Assembly (NCBI RefSeq): GCF_018403665.1
Contig: NZ_BOVJ01000102.1
Span: forward strand, 1-64,000
DNA from: Paenibacillus cisolokensis
GTDB lineage: Bacteria > Bacillota > Bacilli > Paenibacillales > Paenibacillaceae
DNA length: 64,000 nucleotides
Direction of reading: 5' to 3'
Each line of letters opens with the position of its first letter. The first letter of the stretch is position 1. The notes beneath the pieces are model-generated. The model worked only from the letters and a program-made list of their open reading frames with translations, did not search any database and was not told the origin of the DNA. Both the position numbers and the translations under genes were made by a program. Positions 1-9,833 of this stretch are shown here, in pieces.

Positions 1-6
1 GGCCGA

Positions 7-78
7 CCTACGGCCAGCTTCGCGGTCCGCCCTGCGGCCAGCTTCGCGGGCCGGCCTGCGGCCGACCCGCAGCGGACA
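7..78. repeat. 24-bp GC-rich tandem repeat at the window edge
   Basis: Three consecutive units begin at 7, 31 and 55. The first two differ at only a few positions (core TGCGGCCAGCTTCGCGG); the third keeps only its first half. The array lies just after the stop of the flavin monooxygenase gene on the minus strand and may continue beyond the window start. Function unknown. Confidence 0.6.
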
Positions 79-88
79 TTCCGTTCCC

Positions 89-1105
89 TTACCGCTTTTC
101 TTTCATCCCGAACGCTTCCGCAATCAGCTCATAGGAACGGATACGCGCTTGCGGGTCGTGAATCGGACTGTTGATCAGAATTTCGCTGACGTTATACGCT
201 TCTGCCAACCGAAGCAGCCCCTCCTTCACCTGGTCCGGCGTTCCGATCACCCGCCGCTGGCGGTTTTGTTGAACAAGCTGCAATTCCGTCTCGGTGTACG
301 GATAGTCGGCTGCGGTCTGGACGGACGGCAGGAAAGGCAGCTCCCTTCCGGTTCGGATGCCGAGGAACAACAGATCGCTGCTTCGCGCGAGCCGGTCCGC
401 CTCTTCCTCCGTTTCGGCACAGATGGCAAGCGTGGCGATCATCGCACGCGGATGTTCCTCCAACAGCTGATTGGACTCAAAATGATCGAGATAATACTTC
501 GTCGCCTCCTCGCCTCCCGGCGTGCCGAAAAACTCCGCGAAAGCGTACGACGTACCCAGCAGCGCCGCTATTCTCGCGCTCTCGCCGCTGGACCCGAGCA
601 GCCAGATCTCCGGCGCTGTCGGTATCGACGGGGAAGCCAGCAGCTTCTCGAACGGATGGCCCGCAGGCATCGATTCGTGGAGGTAGCCGATAATATCCAG
701 CACCTGCTGAGGGTAACGGTTCACATCGACGTATTTGTCCTGCTGCAGCGCTCTCGTCGACAGCGGCATGCCGCCCGGCGCGCGGCCAAGTCCGAGATCG
801 ATCCGGCCGGGATGCAGCGCTTCGAGCAGGCGGAAGTTTTCCGCCACCTTGTAGGCGCTGTAATGCGGGAGCATAATTCCGCCCGACCCGACGCGAATAC
901 GCGACGTGGCAGCCGCCAGATGGGCGACCAGCACCTCCGGACTCGAGAACGCAATCGCACGCATCGCATGATGCTCGGACACCCAGAACCGGGAGTAGCC
1001 CAGCTCCTCCGCCGCCTGAATAAGCCGCGTCGATTCCAGCAAGCCTTCCCGGGCCGTCCGGCCTTCGCTGACATATACTTGATCCAGTACGCCCAGCTTG
1101 ATCAT
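89..1105 (-). CDS. LLM-class flavin-dependent oxidoreductase (bacterial luciferase-like)
   Basis: A 338-residue protein of the luciferase-like monooxygenase family, MsnO8-like subgroup, which uses reduced flavin and oxygen on an unknown substrate in the cytoplasm. Family signatures visible are the N-terminal LGVLDQ strand, FWVSEHH near residue 40, GSGGIMLPHYSAYKVAE near residue 75, and LGLGRAPGG near 105. An open frame extends 80 codons further upstream, but that part overlaps the oxidoreductase gene and has no family similarity. I chose the ATG at 1103-1105 because AGAGGAG precedes it. It starts 1 base after the stop of the upstream gene, so the two are probably co-translated. Substrate cannot be told. 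Confidence 0.88.
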   Translation of the reverse strand: MIKLGVLDQVYVSEGRTAREGLLESTRLIQAAEELGYSRFWVSEHHAMRAIAFSSPEVLVAHLAAATSRIRVGSGGIMLPHYSAYKVAENFRLLEALHPGRIDLGLGRAPGGMPLSTRALQQDKYVDVNRYPQQVLDIIGYLHESMPAGHPFEKLLASPSIPTAPEIWLLGSSGESARIAALLGTSYAFAEFFGTPGGEEATKYYLDHFESNQLLEEHPRAMIATLAICAETEEEADRLARSSDLLFLGIRTGRELPFLPSVQTAADYPYTETELQLVQQNRQRRVIGTPDQVKEGLLRLAEAYNVSEILINSPIHDPQARIRSYELIAEAFGMKEKR

Positions 1106-1106
1106 A

Positions 1107-1826
1107 TTAACGCTCCTCTTGCCCTGACACCGCGCAGCCGTCGTCTGTGCAAACGGCGCCGCCGTCCGAATCTCCGATGACTTGCAGCGGATGCTCTTCC
1201 TCCCAAGCCTTCCGCAGCGCCTCCAGGAACACTTCGCTCGGCTGCGCGCCGGATACGGCATATTTGCGGTTGATGACAAAGAACGGAACGCCTCTGACGC
1301 CGAGCCGTCCGGCTTCCCGCTCATCCGCGCGCACCTCGTCCGCATAGTCTCCGTTCTTCAGCGCGCGCAGCGCCTCGGCACGGTCAAGACCGATCTCGGC
1401 GGCCAAATCGGCCAATGTTTCGATATCGCCGAGATGAAGCGTATCGGTAAAATGCGCCTTCAGCAGCCGTTCCGTCATCTCGACCAGCCTTCCTTTCGAC
1501 GCCGCGAAATGCGCCAGACGGTGCGCATCGAACGTATTCGTCTGGATGGTGCGGTCAAAGTAATAATCAAGCCCGAGCTCCTTCGCCTGCCGCGTAATTT
1601 GGTTCGTATTGGCGACAGCCTGCTCCCTGCTCATGCCGTACTTGGCCATCAGCATGTCATGCACGCCCGGATTGCCGTCACGCCGGGCGTTCGGATCGAG
1701 CTCGAAGCTTCTATAGACGACTTCGACAGCCTCGCGGTTCGGAAATTGCCGCAGAGCGGCTTCGAAACGGCGCTTGCCGATATAACAGAATGGGCATACA
1801 AAATCGGACCATATCTCAACCTTCAC
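1107..1826 (-). CDS. DsbA family oxidoreductase, FrnE-like
   Basis: A 239-residue thioredoxin-fold protein of the DsbA/FrnE (2-hydroxychromene-2-carboxylate isomerase-like) family. The redox motif CPFC lies at residues 11-14 in the context DFVCPFCYIGKRRFE, and the cis-proline region reads GVRGVPFFVINRKYAVSGAQ near residues 178-197. No signal peptide is visible, so it is likely a cytoplasmic thiol-disulfide protein. The C-terminus carries two further cysteines (VCTDDGC). It is first in a two-gene unit with the flavin monooxygenase, which starts one base after its stop. The partner substrate is unknown. Confidence 0.88.
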   Translation of the reverse strand: MKVEIWSDFVCPFCYIGKRRFEAALRQFPNREAVEVVYRSFELDPNARRDGNPGVHDMLMAKYGMSREQAVANTNQITRQAKELGLDYYFDRTIQTNTFDAHRLAHFAASKGRLVEMTERLLKAHFTDTLHLGDIETLADLAAEIGLDRAEALRALKNGDYADEVRADEREAGRLGVRGVPFFVINRKYAVSGAQPSEVFLEALRKAWEEEHPLQVIGDSDGGAVCTDDGCAVSGQEER

Positions 1827-2012
1827 AGGGCAACGCCTCCCATTGATGTGGTGGATCTACACCTCCAGTATAACACGTCGAGCAAAAAGTCACGATTTCG
1901 AGGGGCGGCCGGCTCATTCCCCCGGCTTCCTTCCTGCAGCGCCGAACGAAAATCGCCGCCGGTCCGCCGATCCGCTCAACATAAAGAACGGTGGCGAAAG
2001 CATTAATACAAA

Positions 2013-2860
2013 TTAATACAACACTTTATCCGTATCGGCTGCGGCCGCACTTCCGGACATTCGATTGAGAAATTGGTTCATGAGCAGCGGAAGCGAGATC
2101 AGGATGGGAGGATCGTCCAGACGCGGAGAATAGAGCTTCACTTGCTGAAAGGGGACGGACGAGCCGGAGCTGACGACAATCGGCGATTTCGCGCGAAAGC
2201 GCATCGTGCTGTACGGAAGCAGAACATCGGCGGCCTGCATGCCCCAGGCAACGGATGTCGCCATCAGGTAATACGTGCCCGGCTTTACGTTCTCAAAGCA
2301 AAAGTTGCCCAAGGAAGAAAGCAGCGTGCCGTATAATGGAGCACCTTCGGGTATCGGTTTCGCAAACAGGCCGATCAAAATGACGCCTTCGAAAGAGGTC
2401 TCCGCGGAAACGGCGCCTTTCACACAGGTGCCGGGGCTCGCGGTCGGAAGCGGAGTATTCCATTGTCCGAGGTTCCGCAAAATATTCATGGAATTGTCCG
2501 CCAGCATCGTCTGATTTCGGAAGCCGGCCGGCGTCACGCCCACCCGTTCGGTAAACCGGGTCTAAAGGTGCCGAGGCTTTGCTGCCCGAATTCCAGAGCG
2601 ATATCGCGCACGCTCAGACGGGGATTCAGGAGCAGATCTTTCGACTTCTGCAAACGGACGGACGAAATGTAATATTGGAGGGAAAGCCCGACCCTCTCTT
2701 TAAAAATGCGGAAGAAATGGTACGGACTGTAAGCCGCGTAACGGGCCAACCGCTCAAGGGTAAGCTCTTCGTCAAGATGCTGGTGAATATAGTCGATCAC
2801 TTGATCGATTCCGGCATAGCGGTCGACGGGCTCCACCTTCTTTCTCCAATCCTGCTTCAT
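2013..2860 (-). CDS. AraC family transcriptional regulator, reading frame interrupted
   Basis: The N-terminal part (2534-2860) is an AraC/XylS double helix-turn-helix: LTLERLARYAAYSPYHFFRI, then SVRDIALEFGQQSLGTF. The frame then breaks, and the expected ending (TRFTERVGVTPAGFRNQ) continues in another frame to 2013. One base missing around 2561-2563 (TTTAGACCC on the minus strand) would restore it; this is not an obvious homopolymer site. After the DNA-binding domain comes a roughly 150-residue extension with a carboxypeptidase-regulatory-like beta pattern (VILIGLFAKPIPEG, FENVKPGTYYLMATSVAWG), seen behind AraC domains in some Bacillales regulators. The start is uncertain: the ATG at 2858-2860 lacks a strong ribosome site, and the frame is open to 2902. 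Confidence 0.75.
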
Positions 2861-3225
2861 TCCGGGGATACAGAACAAAAGTTCGCATACCCATCTTAAC
2901 ACAGATCGTCCGTATGGGAATGACGTATGCCTGAAAAAATGCCTGACCGCGTATACAAACCGGTTCCCCGACCGTGCTCATCCCGGCATACTCCAACAAC
3001 AAAAAACAAAACTTCGAAATATAGCGGCATACCCGGAGCGTTTCTGTCAACGAAGTGCAGGAACTGCCAGGGCGGAAAAAGAAACATATACATAGAGAAG
3101 TTTTCTGAAAAGCTACAGCATACTACGGAAGGAATGAAGTAAATGCAAAAGGCCAGGCAGACAATAGGGAGGAAAAATCGTTCGCATCCACATCAAATCT
3201 CTTCCTCTGAAAGGAGCGACAAACC
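2861..3225. other. Divergent intergenic region with one possible short ORF
   Basis: This stretch separates the minus-strand AraC gene from the plus-strand kinase. It holds one short plus-strand frame, 3143-3229 (28 codons, ATG after AAGGAATGAAG), whose TGA overlaps the TTG start of the kinase. It matches nothing I recognise and may only couple translation. I see no repeat or clear promoter. Confidence 0.4.
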
Positions 3226-4349
3226 TTGAATGTAAACGATGCGCCCGATAAATGGGACGATCATCGGTCGCGCCTCGCTTCCGTAGGGCAAATCGCGGCC
3301 GGTATCGCCCACGAGGTCCGTAATCCTTTGACGGCCGTCAAGGGCTTTCTGCAGCTTTTGCAGAAACAATCACCGCACAGTTATATCGAAATCGCGCAGC
3401 AGGAACTGGACAACGCCATTGCGACGCTGCAGAACCTCCTTCATGTATCCAGAGAGGATCTGGAAGACGAACCGATGACGAAACTCAGCCTGTGCGCGGA
3501 GCTTGAATCGATATTAAACCTGTTTCAGGATCAGCTTTATCGCGTGACGATCGAGAAACATTTCGAACATGAAGAAGCCGAAATTGTCGGAAGGAGGAAT
3601 CAACTGAAAAAAGCGTTTTCAACATACTGAAAAATGCTTTCGAAGCGATTTCGGGGAAAGGAACGATCAAAATTCATCACTATCTCCGGGAACGCAAGGT
3701 TTGCGTCAAAATCGCCGATTCGGGCGCCGGAATTCCGCGGGACAAGCTCGCGCTGCTCGGAACGCCTTTCTTCTCCACCAAATCGGACGGGACCGGGATG
3801 GGACTGGCCTATGTGTTCTCCACCGTTTACCAGCATGGCGGAACCATTGATGTCGAAAGCGAGGAAGGACTTGGCACGACCTTCACCCTTCAGTTTCCGC
3901 TGGAACTTTCCCAGGAGAAAGGGGTGGTCGTGTTGGATTTGCGTTACGAGAAAGGGCTTCAGCTCAAAGATTTTCTGAGTCTCAACAAAGAAGAGTTCGA
4001 GAAGCAGCTGCTTGGCAAAAGCGCTAAGATGAAAGAAATGATCCAGGAAATGAAAGAAATCGGCGATATCGACTTGTTGGGCAATGCACACAAATTGGTG
4101 GAGCTGATGGCGGACAACAAAGAATTGGAAATTGCCGACTTCGCGCAGCGGGAAGGCCGGTTTTGGGCGAAGCATCCTTCCCTCAGTTTGTCGGCCAAGC
4201 TCGAATGGTTCCAAGCGATACATAGCGTGTTGTGGGACTTCATATACAACTTCGAACGTTTGAGCGGGCAACAAACGACCCGTGAACAATTTTTCGCTTT
4301 GGAACGGCGAATGAATCCGATATTGGACATGTTCCTGCGCCATTTTTAA
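3226..4349 (+). CDS. Histidine kinase (HisKA-HATPase) with RsbR-like helical C-terminal domain, one frameshift
   Basis: Cytoplasmic kinase with no membrane segment. HisKA has the phosphoacceptor box [20 protein letters not shown] (residues 25-44). HATPase_c has N box [10 protein letters not shown]1 DSGAGIP and G2 GTGMGLAYV. The ATPase part is followed by about 150 residues of alpha-helical sequence ending DMFLRHF, like the N-terminal domain of RsbR-family stressosome proteins. The kinase core resembles Bacillus sporulation kinases (KinA-E). The frame breaks at 3616-3619, where TTTT should be TTTTT; the repaired protein is about 374 residues. Start is TTG at 3226 with AAGGAG at 3211-3216. The stop overlaps the next ATG (TAATG), and one more T in the run at 4343-4347 would fuse it to the STAS gene. 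Confidence 0.82.
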
Positions 4350-4780
4350 TGAGCTATACGATGTTCAAGGAGGAATTGATCGAATCGCAGCAAGAGCTGA
4401 TCAACACGCTGTCGGTGCAGATCATTCCGCTCACGCCTTCGGTCGCGATTCTTCCGCTGCTCGGGTCGATCGACACCAAGAGAGCCCGGATGATTCGGGA
4501 AAATGTGCTGCAGCAGATCGGCGCGCAAAAGATCGGCACATTGCTGATGGATATGTCGGGGTTAGAGGTGCCGGAGACGACCGTTGTGAAGCAATTGTTC
4601 AAGATGATAGACAGCGTAAGCTTCATGGGCTGCAAAACGATTTTGACCGGGATTCGTCCCGAATTGGCCGACACGATGGCCAATCTGGATATCTCCTTTA
4701 TCGGGATCGGGAAGGTAGAAACGAAAAGAACATTGCAGCAAGCATTGAAGGAGTTGGGCATTTACATGAAGAGTACGTAA
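4349..4780 (+). CDS. STAS-domain protein, RsbR/RsbS-like anti-sigma antagonist
   Basis: A 143-residue protein. The first 25 residues are a helix (EELIESQQELINTL), then comes a full STAS domain beginning SVQIIPLTPSVAILPLLGSI and including GTLLMDMSGLEVPETTVV and GCKTILTGIRPELADTM. This is the C-terminal arrangement of stressosome RsbR proteins, where the linker helix joins an N-terminal sensor domain. That missing N-terminal domain is what the upstream kinase ends with, so the two may really be one protein (see findings). Its likely role is phosphorylation-controlled partner switching. No ribosome site is visible immediately upstream because it overlaps the preceding stop codon. Confidence 0.85.
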   Translation: MSYTMFKEELIESQQELINTLSVQIIPLTPSVAILPLLGSIDTKRARMIRENVLQQIGAQKIGTLLMDMSGLEVPETTVVKQLFKMIDSVSFMGCKTILTGIRPELADTMANLDISFIGIGKVETKRTLQQALKELGIYMKST

Positions 4781-4810
4781 ACGAAGAGAAGGGGCTATCC
4801 CACAAATGAA

Positions 4811-4834
4811 AAAAGGCTCTGGGCGAGCCCCTTT
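4811..4834 (+). terminator. Intrinsic terminator after the kinase-STAS unit
   Basis: A short stem GGCTC/GAGCC with a five-base loop sits about 35 bases after the STAS stop, with an A-run before it and CCTTTATT after it. The stem is short, so strength is uncertain. Confidence 0.5.
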
Positions 4835-5033
4835 ATTATGCCACTATACCGTAAATTCCACCGATCCTGCCGACCAAATCCAAATCAAGCGCCCTACCCG
4901 CCGAAGCCGGCGCCGCCCTTCCAACCTGCTCCCCCGCACCGATGGAAAGCAAAACTTCGGTCCTACTTCGTATTTGTACTTTCGTTTCCCGTTTAACAAA
5001 TGAATCCAAGACGCCAAAGAGAGGGATGCGTAC

Positions 5034-6858
5034 ATGCTGCATAGACTGCTCAGACGTTTTCATCGGACAACATTTCGCAACAAACTTGTCATGACCTACA
5101 TACTCATCATCGTCATTCCGGTTATTTCCGCTCTCATTTTTCAGGCATGCAATTATACAAGCAGACCAATTCGGATTATGAAGGGATCTTGCAGCAGCTT
5201 AACCACCGTACGAATGTGACGATCGACGATTTTTTACCAGTCTTGCCCGCAGCTCTTTCTTTTATCTGACAGAGCCAAGACTGAATGACATCATGAATAA
5301 GAGCAAGCCCGCTTCTGGAAAACAGTATATTGCGGACGCAAACTACATGCAGTCTTCCATGGAACAATTCGTGCTCATTAACAGCAATATTGCCATGATT
5401 TCCGTCCTTGCGCCAAACGGAAGCATCTATGGCAGCAAGCCCGAAAAGGCCGTTGAAATCGTCCAAACGATAAATTCGATCGGCAGAGAACGTTTAAAGA
5501 ACACTCATTTTGCAGTAACCGTTTCCCCGGAGACTGCCAAACGGACTAACCACCGAATTTCCATCGTGCGGTATTTGTCCGACCTGAACCTGCGCAACGG
5601 CAGGGAAGGATATGCCAAAATCGACATTTACGACCGCGCGTTCGAGAATATGCTCGGCGGCATATCGGACGACGAGCCGAAGCTCGGTACGCTGGTACTC
5701 TCAGGCAATCGCATTCTCTATAATTCGGACGCTCGGTTCAACGAAATAAAAGTACAAGAAATGGAGAGGCTCACGTCAAACTTTACGCAAATCACAAACG
5801 GCAGCAAACGGACTTTGCAACTGAAATATAAGGATCAGCTCTATCTTTTCAGCGGCAGCGTCAATAAAGTGACCGGGTGGACCATCATTCAGTTCATTCC
5901 GGTACATCACATCTTTGACACCTTTGTCAACAATACGCTCAATTATGTGTTCTTCAGCCTGCTTTCGCTAATTGCAGCTCTGGCACTCGCCTTCTTCTTT
6001 CATCGATACTTCATACAACCGATACTCAATTTGTGTAAATCGATGAAAACGATGGATACTGTCCAGTTGTCCAATGTCATACCCGGAAGCGACCGGGAAG
6101 ATGAAATCGGCAGGCTCATCAATAGCTTCAACGACATGATCCTTCGGCTTAAAGCCAGCCGCGAATCCGAAATCGCTTCCAGCGAGCTGCAAAAGAAAGC
6201 GGAGCTGAAGATGCTGCAGTCTCAGATCAACCCTCATTTCTTGTACAATACGCTGAATGCGATTCATTCCATTTCGGAGCTTCATCGGCTGGATCAAATT
6301 TCGGTGATGACGAAGAGTCTGGCCAGCATTTACCGCTACAATATCAAATACGGGGACGAAGTGACGATCGAGAAGGAACTGGAGCAGATTGAGAATTATA
6401 TAAAAATTCAACAAATCCGTTTTCCGAACAAGTTCGAGGTTCAATACGATGTCAGTCCGGATGTGCTTCATTGTAAAATATTAAAGTTTCTCATTCAGCC
6501 GATTATTGAAAATTCGTTCTATCACGGTTTGGAACCGAAAGGCGGACAAGGGCTGCTCAAGCTGACAATCGGGCAGCGCGGCCAGCTTCTCTATATTTGC
6601 GTCTGCGATAATGGCGTCGGCATAAAAGAAGAGAAGCTGAAAGAACTGACGGCGATGCTGCAACAAAACAAGCATACGCCGGAAGAAGACACCGGGCGGA
6701 ACTTCGGCCTTCGCAACGTTCATGCGCGAATCAAACATTTTTATGGCAATGACTACCGCATGGAGATTACGAGCAATGATCAAGAGGGTACATCCATTTC
6801 CATACATTTACCGATCAACAGGGAGTTGAGCAGCGATGAAAATTTTGGTGGCCGATGA
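5034..6858 (+). CDS. YesM-type sensor histidine kinase, two frameshifts near the start
   Basis: Membrane sensor kinase of about 608 residues after repair. A first membrane helix (VMTYILIIVIPVISALIF) is followed by an extracellular domain of about 250 residues, a second helix near 5930-6000, a HAMP segment, the His_kinase box QINPHFLYNTLNAIHSIS and an HATPase with CDNGVGIKEEKL and GLRNVHARIKHFYG. T runs at 5137-5141 and 5230-5235 are each one base short; restoring them joins the first helix to the rest in one frame. Start is ATG at 5034 with GAGAGGG upstream. The 3' end overlaps the response regulator by 23 bases. It probably senses an extracellular sugar or its binding protein and controls the importer that follows. 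Confidence 0.88.
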
Positions 6859-8347
6859 TGAATTTTTTGCCAGAAAAGCCATTGTGCAAATGATTCGCGA
6901 CTGGGACCGGCAAGCCGACGTACTTGAAGCGGAAGACGGCAGCTCGGCCCTGCAGGCCCTTGAAACGGACAGGCCCGACGTGCTGCTGACGGACATTCGT
7001 ATGCCGGGTATGGACGGTATCCAATTGGCTGCGCATATTTATCATCGTGATCCGCAAATGTCCGTCGTCATTATTAGCGGCTTCGACGAGTTTCCTTATG
7101 CCCAGGAAGCGATCCGCTATAAGGTCGAGAATTACTTGCTCAAGCCGATTGACCGGCAGGAGCTGTACCCGCTTCTCGATCAATTGAAAGCAAGAATCGC
7201 GGCAAAGCAAGAAGAAGCCAAAGAGCATGCGCTGGCTGCCGGCTTCTACGGTGAAATCGACCCGCGCCATTCTCCGTTGGCTGCCGATATCGAAGGCAGG
7301 TGCTACCGGACAATCGTCTTCTGGCTGCACCCAGGCCAGTATGAAGCCCTTGCCTTACTCTTTAAAGAGATGTTCAAGCGGCAAAGACGGCATCATGTCG
7401 TGATGAGCGACCGGCACCACCCGCACTTGCTTCTTGCCTGGGTATGCGGCAGTGAGACCGGCCTTGCCTATGAAAGCATCAGAATCGTATGCGATTCGTT
7501 AAACGACCAGCTCCGGCGCGAGACGGGAAAGCCTTGTCTCGCCATGGGAGCGAGCGCCCGCTTCTCGGAACTCGGTCGACTGGCTGAATCCTATAAAGCG
7601 GCGAAGCTGGCTGCGCTGCAAAGCTTCGCCGCCAGCACCCGGACAGTCGTCTGCAGCGAGAGCATCCGCAAAACATTTCGATATGACGCCGATCTTATTC
7701 ACGAATGGTCACTCGCCTTTCAACGGAAGATGGCCATGCATCAAGCTGAGGAAGCGGCGGATATGATCCGCTCCTGGTTAAAACGATTCTCCGAGTGCCA
7801 GTATTCCGCTTATATGCTCCAGGACTGGTTCGCCGCCACTGTAAATGTCATGAACACCCTTATCGGCCGTTCCAGCCATGAAGTCGAGGCTTCCTTCATC
7901 GAACAACGAAGTCTGTTTGATTACTGCTCCTTGCAGCACTTGGAAGAAGGTTTGACGGGATGGGTTCACGCGGTCTGCGAATTGCTCAAACAAAAGGAAG
8001 CCAAGTTTGATCTGGTCGAGAATATAAAGAAAGATGTCGAAATTCATTATGCAAGCCGGATCACGTTAGAGGAGCTTGCCAAGCATAAATATTTCGTCGA
8101 CCCAAGCTATTTGAGCCGATTGTTCAAAAGAAAAAGCGGCATGGGGTTTGCCAGCTACCTGTTATCCGTTCGTATGGAGAAGGCTCGCCAGATGCTTGAG
8201 AGCGGATCCGGACTATCCGTCTCCGACGTGGCAAGCGCGGTCGGTTTTAACGATGATTCGTATTTTATTCAGATGTATAAAAAATACTTCGGGGAGACGC
8301 CGGGAAAATCCAGAAATTCAAAACCAGTCGTTTCAGACAACGACTAA
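6836..8347 (+). CDS. YesN-type response regulator, AraC family output
   Basis: A 503-residue protein. The N-terminal receiver domain has the acidic pair VADDE, phosphoacceptor aspartate in LLTDIRMPGMDG (about residue 54), and lysine in ENYLLKPID. A long linker leads to a C-terminal AraC double helix-turn-helix: RITLEELAKHKYFVDPSYLS, then LSVSDVASAVGFNDDSYFIQ. It overlaps the kinase gene, so the pair is translationally coupled. Family knowledge says such pairs activate the adjacent sugar ABC transporter genes; here those start 130 bases downstream. Intact reading frame. Confidence 0.93.
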   Translation: MKILVADDEFFARKAIVQMIRDWDRQADVLEAEDGSSALQALETDRPDVLLTDIRMPGMDGIQLAAHIYHRDPQMSVVIISGFDEFPYAQEAIRYKVENYLLKPIDRQELYPLLDQLKARIAAKQEEAKEHALAAGFYGEIDPRHSPLAADIEGRCYRTIVFWLHPGQYEALALLFKEMFKRQRRHHVVMSDRHHPHLLLAWVCGSETGLAYESIRIVCDSLNDQLRRETGKPCLAMGASARFSELGRLAESYKAAKLAALQSFAASTRTVVCSESIRKTFRYDADLIHEWSLAFQRKMAMHQAEEAADMIRSWLKRFSECQYSAYMLQDWFAATVNVMNTLIGRSSHEVEASFIEQRSLFDYCSLQHLEEGLTGWVHAVCELLKQKEAKFDLVENIKKDVEIHYASRITLEELAKHKYFVDPSYLSRLFKRKSGMGFASYLLSVRMEKARQMLESGSGLSVSDVASAVGFNDDSYFIQMYKKYFGETPGKSRNSKPVVSDND

Positions 8348-8476
8348 GACTAAAAGGAAAGTTGTTCATTTTTCTCCTATTTGTCGAGTCAGTTCTCTCC
8401 TATTTTCCTTTGCTCTTCTCTTGCTACAATGGCGGGTGTACAGCGTATATGACAAATCGATAAAGGAGTTGGGCAA

Positions 8477-9751
8477 ATGAGAAAAAGCTGGATCAGAAGC
8501 GGGGTCGTCGCATTGATTGGCTTAACATTGGTGTCAACGGCTTGTTCCAATGGAAATTCTGAAAACGCATCCACCGGCCCGAATGACACTGCGGAAAGCG
8601 GCAACAAAGTGAAAATCGAATATTTTCAGATGAAGCCGGAAGTCGTGGATGTCGTAGACGAGCTGATTGCGAAATTCGAAGCGGAGAATCCGGGCATCAT
8701 CGTCGAACAAAACAATGTACCGAACCCGGAAAACGTATGGTCGATGCGCGTTTCCACCAATGACGCGCCTGACGTCTTCACTCATTACCCGCATAATGCC
8801 GTATTTCAAAAGATGGCCCAGGAAGGCCGAGTCGTCGACTTGACGAATGACCCGCTGATGGCCAATGTGCAGCCTGCCATTGCGGACTTGAGCAAGATCG
8901 GCGGAAAAAACTACATGGTGCCGATCGGGCTCGCAACGCTTGGCGTGTACTATAATCAGGAAATATTCGAAAAACATCATCTTCAGCCGCCTAAGACATA
9001 TGCCGAATTGATCGAAATCTCCGAAAAGCTTCTGGCTGCCGGCGTGACGCCGATGTATTTCCACGACAAGGACTTCAACGGCATCCGTCAGGAGGTCGTC
9101 TACAAAATGGGACAAACGATGCCGAACATCGAACAGTTCCTTGACGACGTAATGAATGGTAAAGCCCATATTACAGACAATCCGGACTTCAAGCCATTCG
9201 CGCAAAAGCTGCTTGATCTGCGGAAATACGGTCAGCAGGACAATATGGGCACAGGCTATGATGACGCTCTTCGCGACTTTGCCAATGGCAAAGCTGCGAT
9301 GTGGTTTACCGGCATCTGGGCGATCAAAGAGATCAAAGCTTCCAATCCCGATCTGAAATTCGCGATGTTCCCTCTGCCTACGGAAGACCCGGCGGATCTG
9401 AAAACACAAGTCTCCGTCGATACGGCAATCGGTCTTCCGGTCGGCGGCAAGAACGAGGCGGAAGCGCGCAAATTTATCGAGTTCATGTCGTCCAAGGAGT
9501 CTGTTGAAGCCTATCTGAAAACGGCAGGATATCCGTCGGGTATTAAAGGTGTGGAGAGCGGTCGCCCGGAGATTGCTTCTCTGACGGATCTGATCGCCAG
9601 CGGCAAGGTTTACCCTACAATCGAGCGTCTGTGGCCTCCGGGCATTAATGCGGAAGTAGGCAAAGCTACGCAAGAGTTATTCCTGACGAAAGATATCGAT
9701 CAGTATCTGAATAAGCTCGATACGATTTTCTACAATAAATTCAATCAATAA
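8477..9751 (+). CDS. ABC transporter extracellular sugar-binding lipoprotein (CUT1)
   Basis: A 424-residue family 1 solute-binding protein. The signal peptide ends in a lipobox, LVSTACSNG, with lipid-attached cysteine at residue 23. The mature part has typical features: VVDELIAKFEAENPGIIVE, TNDAPDVFTHYP, and late KAAMWFTGIWAIKEIKASNP. It captures an oligosaccharide at the outer face of the membrane and hands it to the two permeases that follow. No ATPase gene is present; CUT1 systems in Bacillales commonly share an MsmX-type ATPase encoded elsewhere. Substrate is unknown. GGAG precedes the ATG by 11 bases. Confidence 0.92.
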   Translation: MRKSWIRSGVVALIGLTLVSTACSNGNSENASTGPNDTAESGNKVKIEYFQMKPEVVDVVDELIAKFEAENPGIIVEQNNVPNPENVWSMRVSTNDAPDVFTHYPHNAVFQKMAQEGRVVDLTNDPLMANVQPAIADLSKIGGKNYMVPIGLATLGVYYNQEIFEKHHLQPPKTYAELIEISEKLLAAGVTPMYFHDKDFNGIRQEVVYKMGQTMPNIEQFLDDVMNGKAHITDNPDFKPFAQKLLDLRKYGQQDNMGTGYDDALRDFANGKAAMWFTGIWAIKEIKASNPDLKFAMFPLPTEDPADLKTQVSVDTAIGLPVGGKNEAEARKFIEFMSSKESVEAYLKTAGYPSGIKGVESGRPEIASLTDLIASGKVYPTIERLWPPGINAEVGKATQELFLTKDIDQYLNKLDTIFYNKFNQ

Positions 9752-9765
9752 CGCAGTTCAATAAG

Positions 9766-9815
9766 GCGGGAAGACCTTGAAAGCCAACGTTCGGTCAAGG
9801 TGTTTCCCGCTTTTT
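9766..9815 (+). terminator. Hairpin with T-tract between binding protein and permease genes
   Basis: Stem GCGGGAA-ACCTTGA pairs with TCAAGGT-TTCCCGC, followed by TTTTT. In the middle of an operon such a structure lets the binding protein be made in excess over the permeases. Confidence 0.8.
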
Positions 9816-9833
9816 GCAAGATGGAGGTCGATT

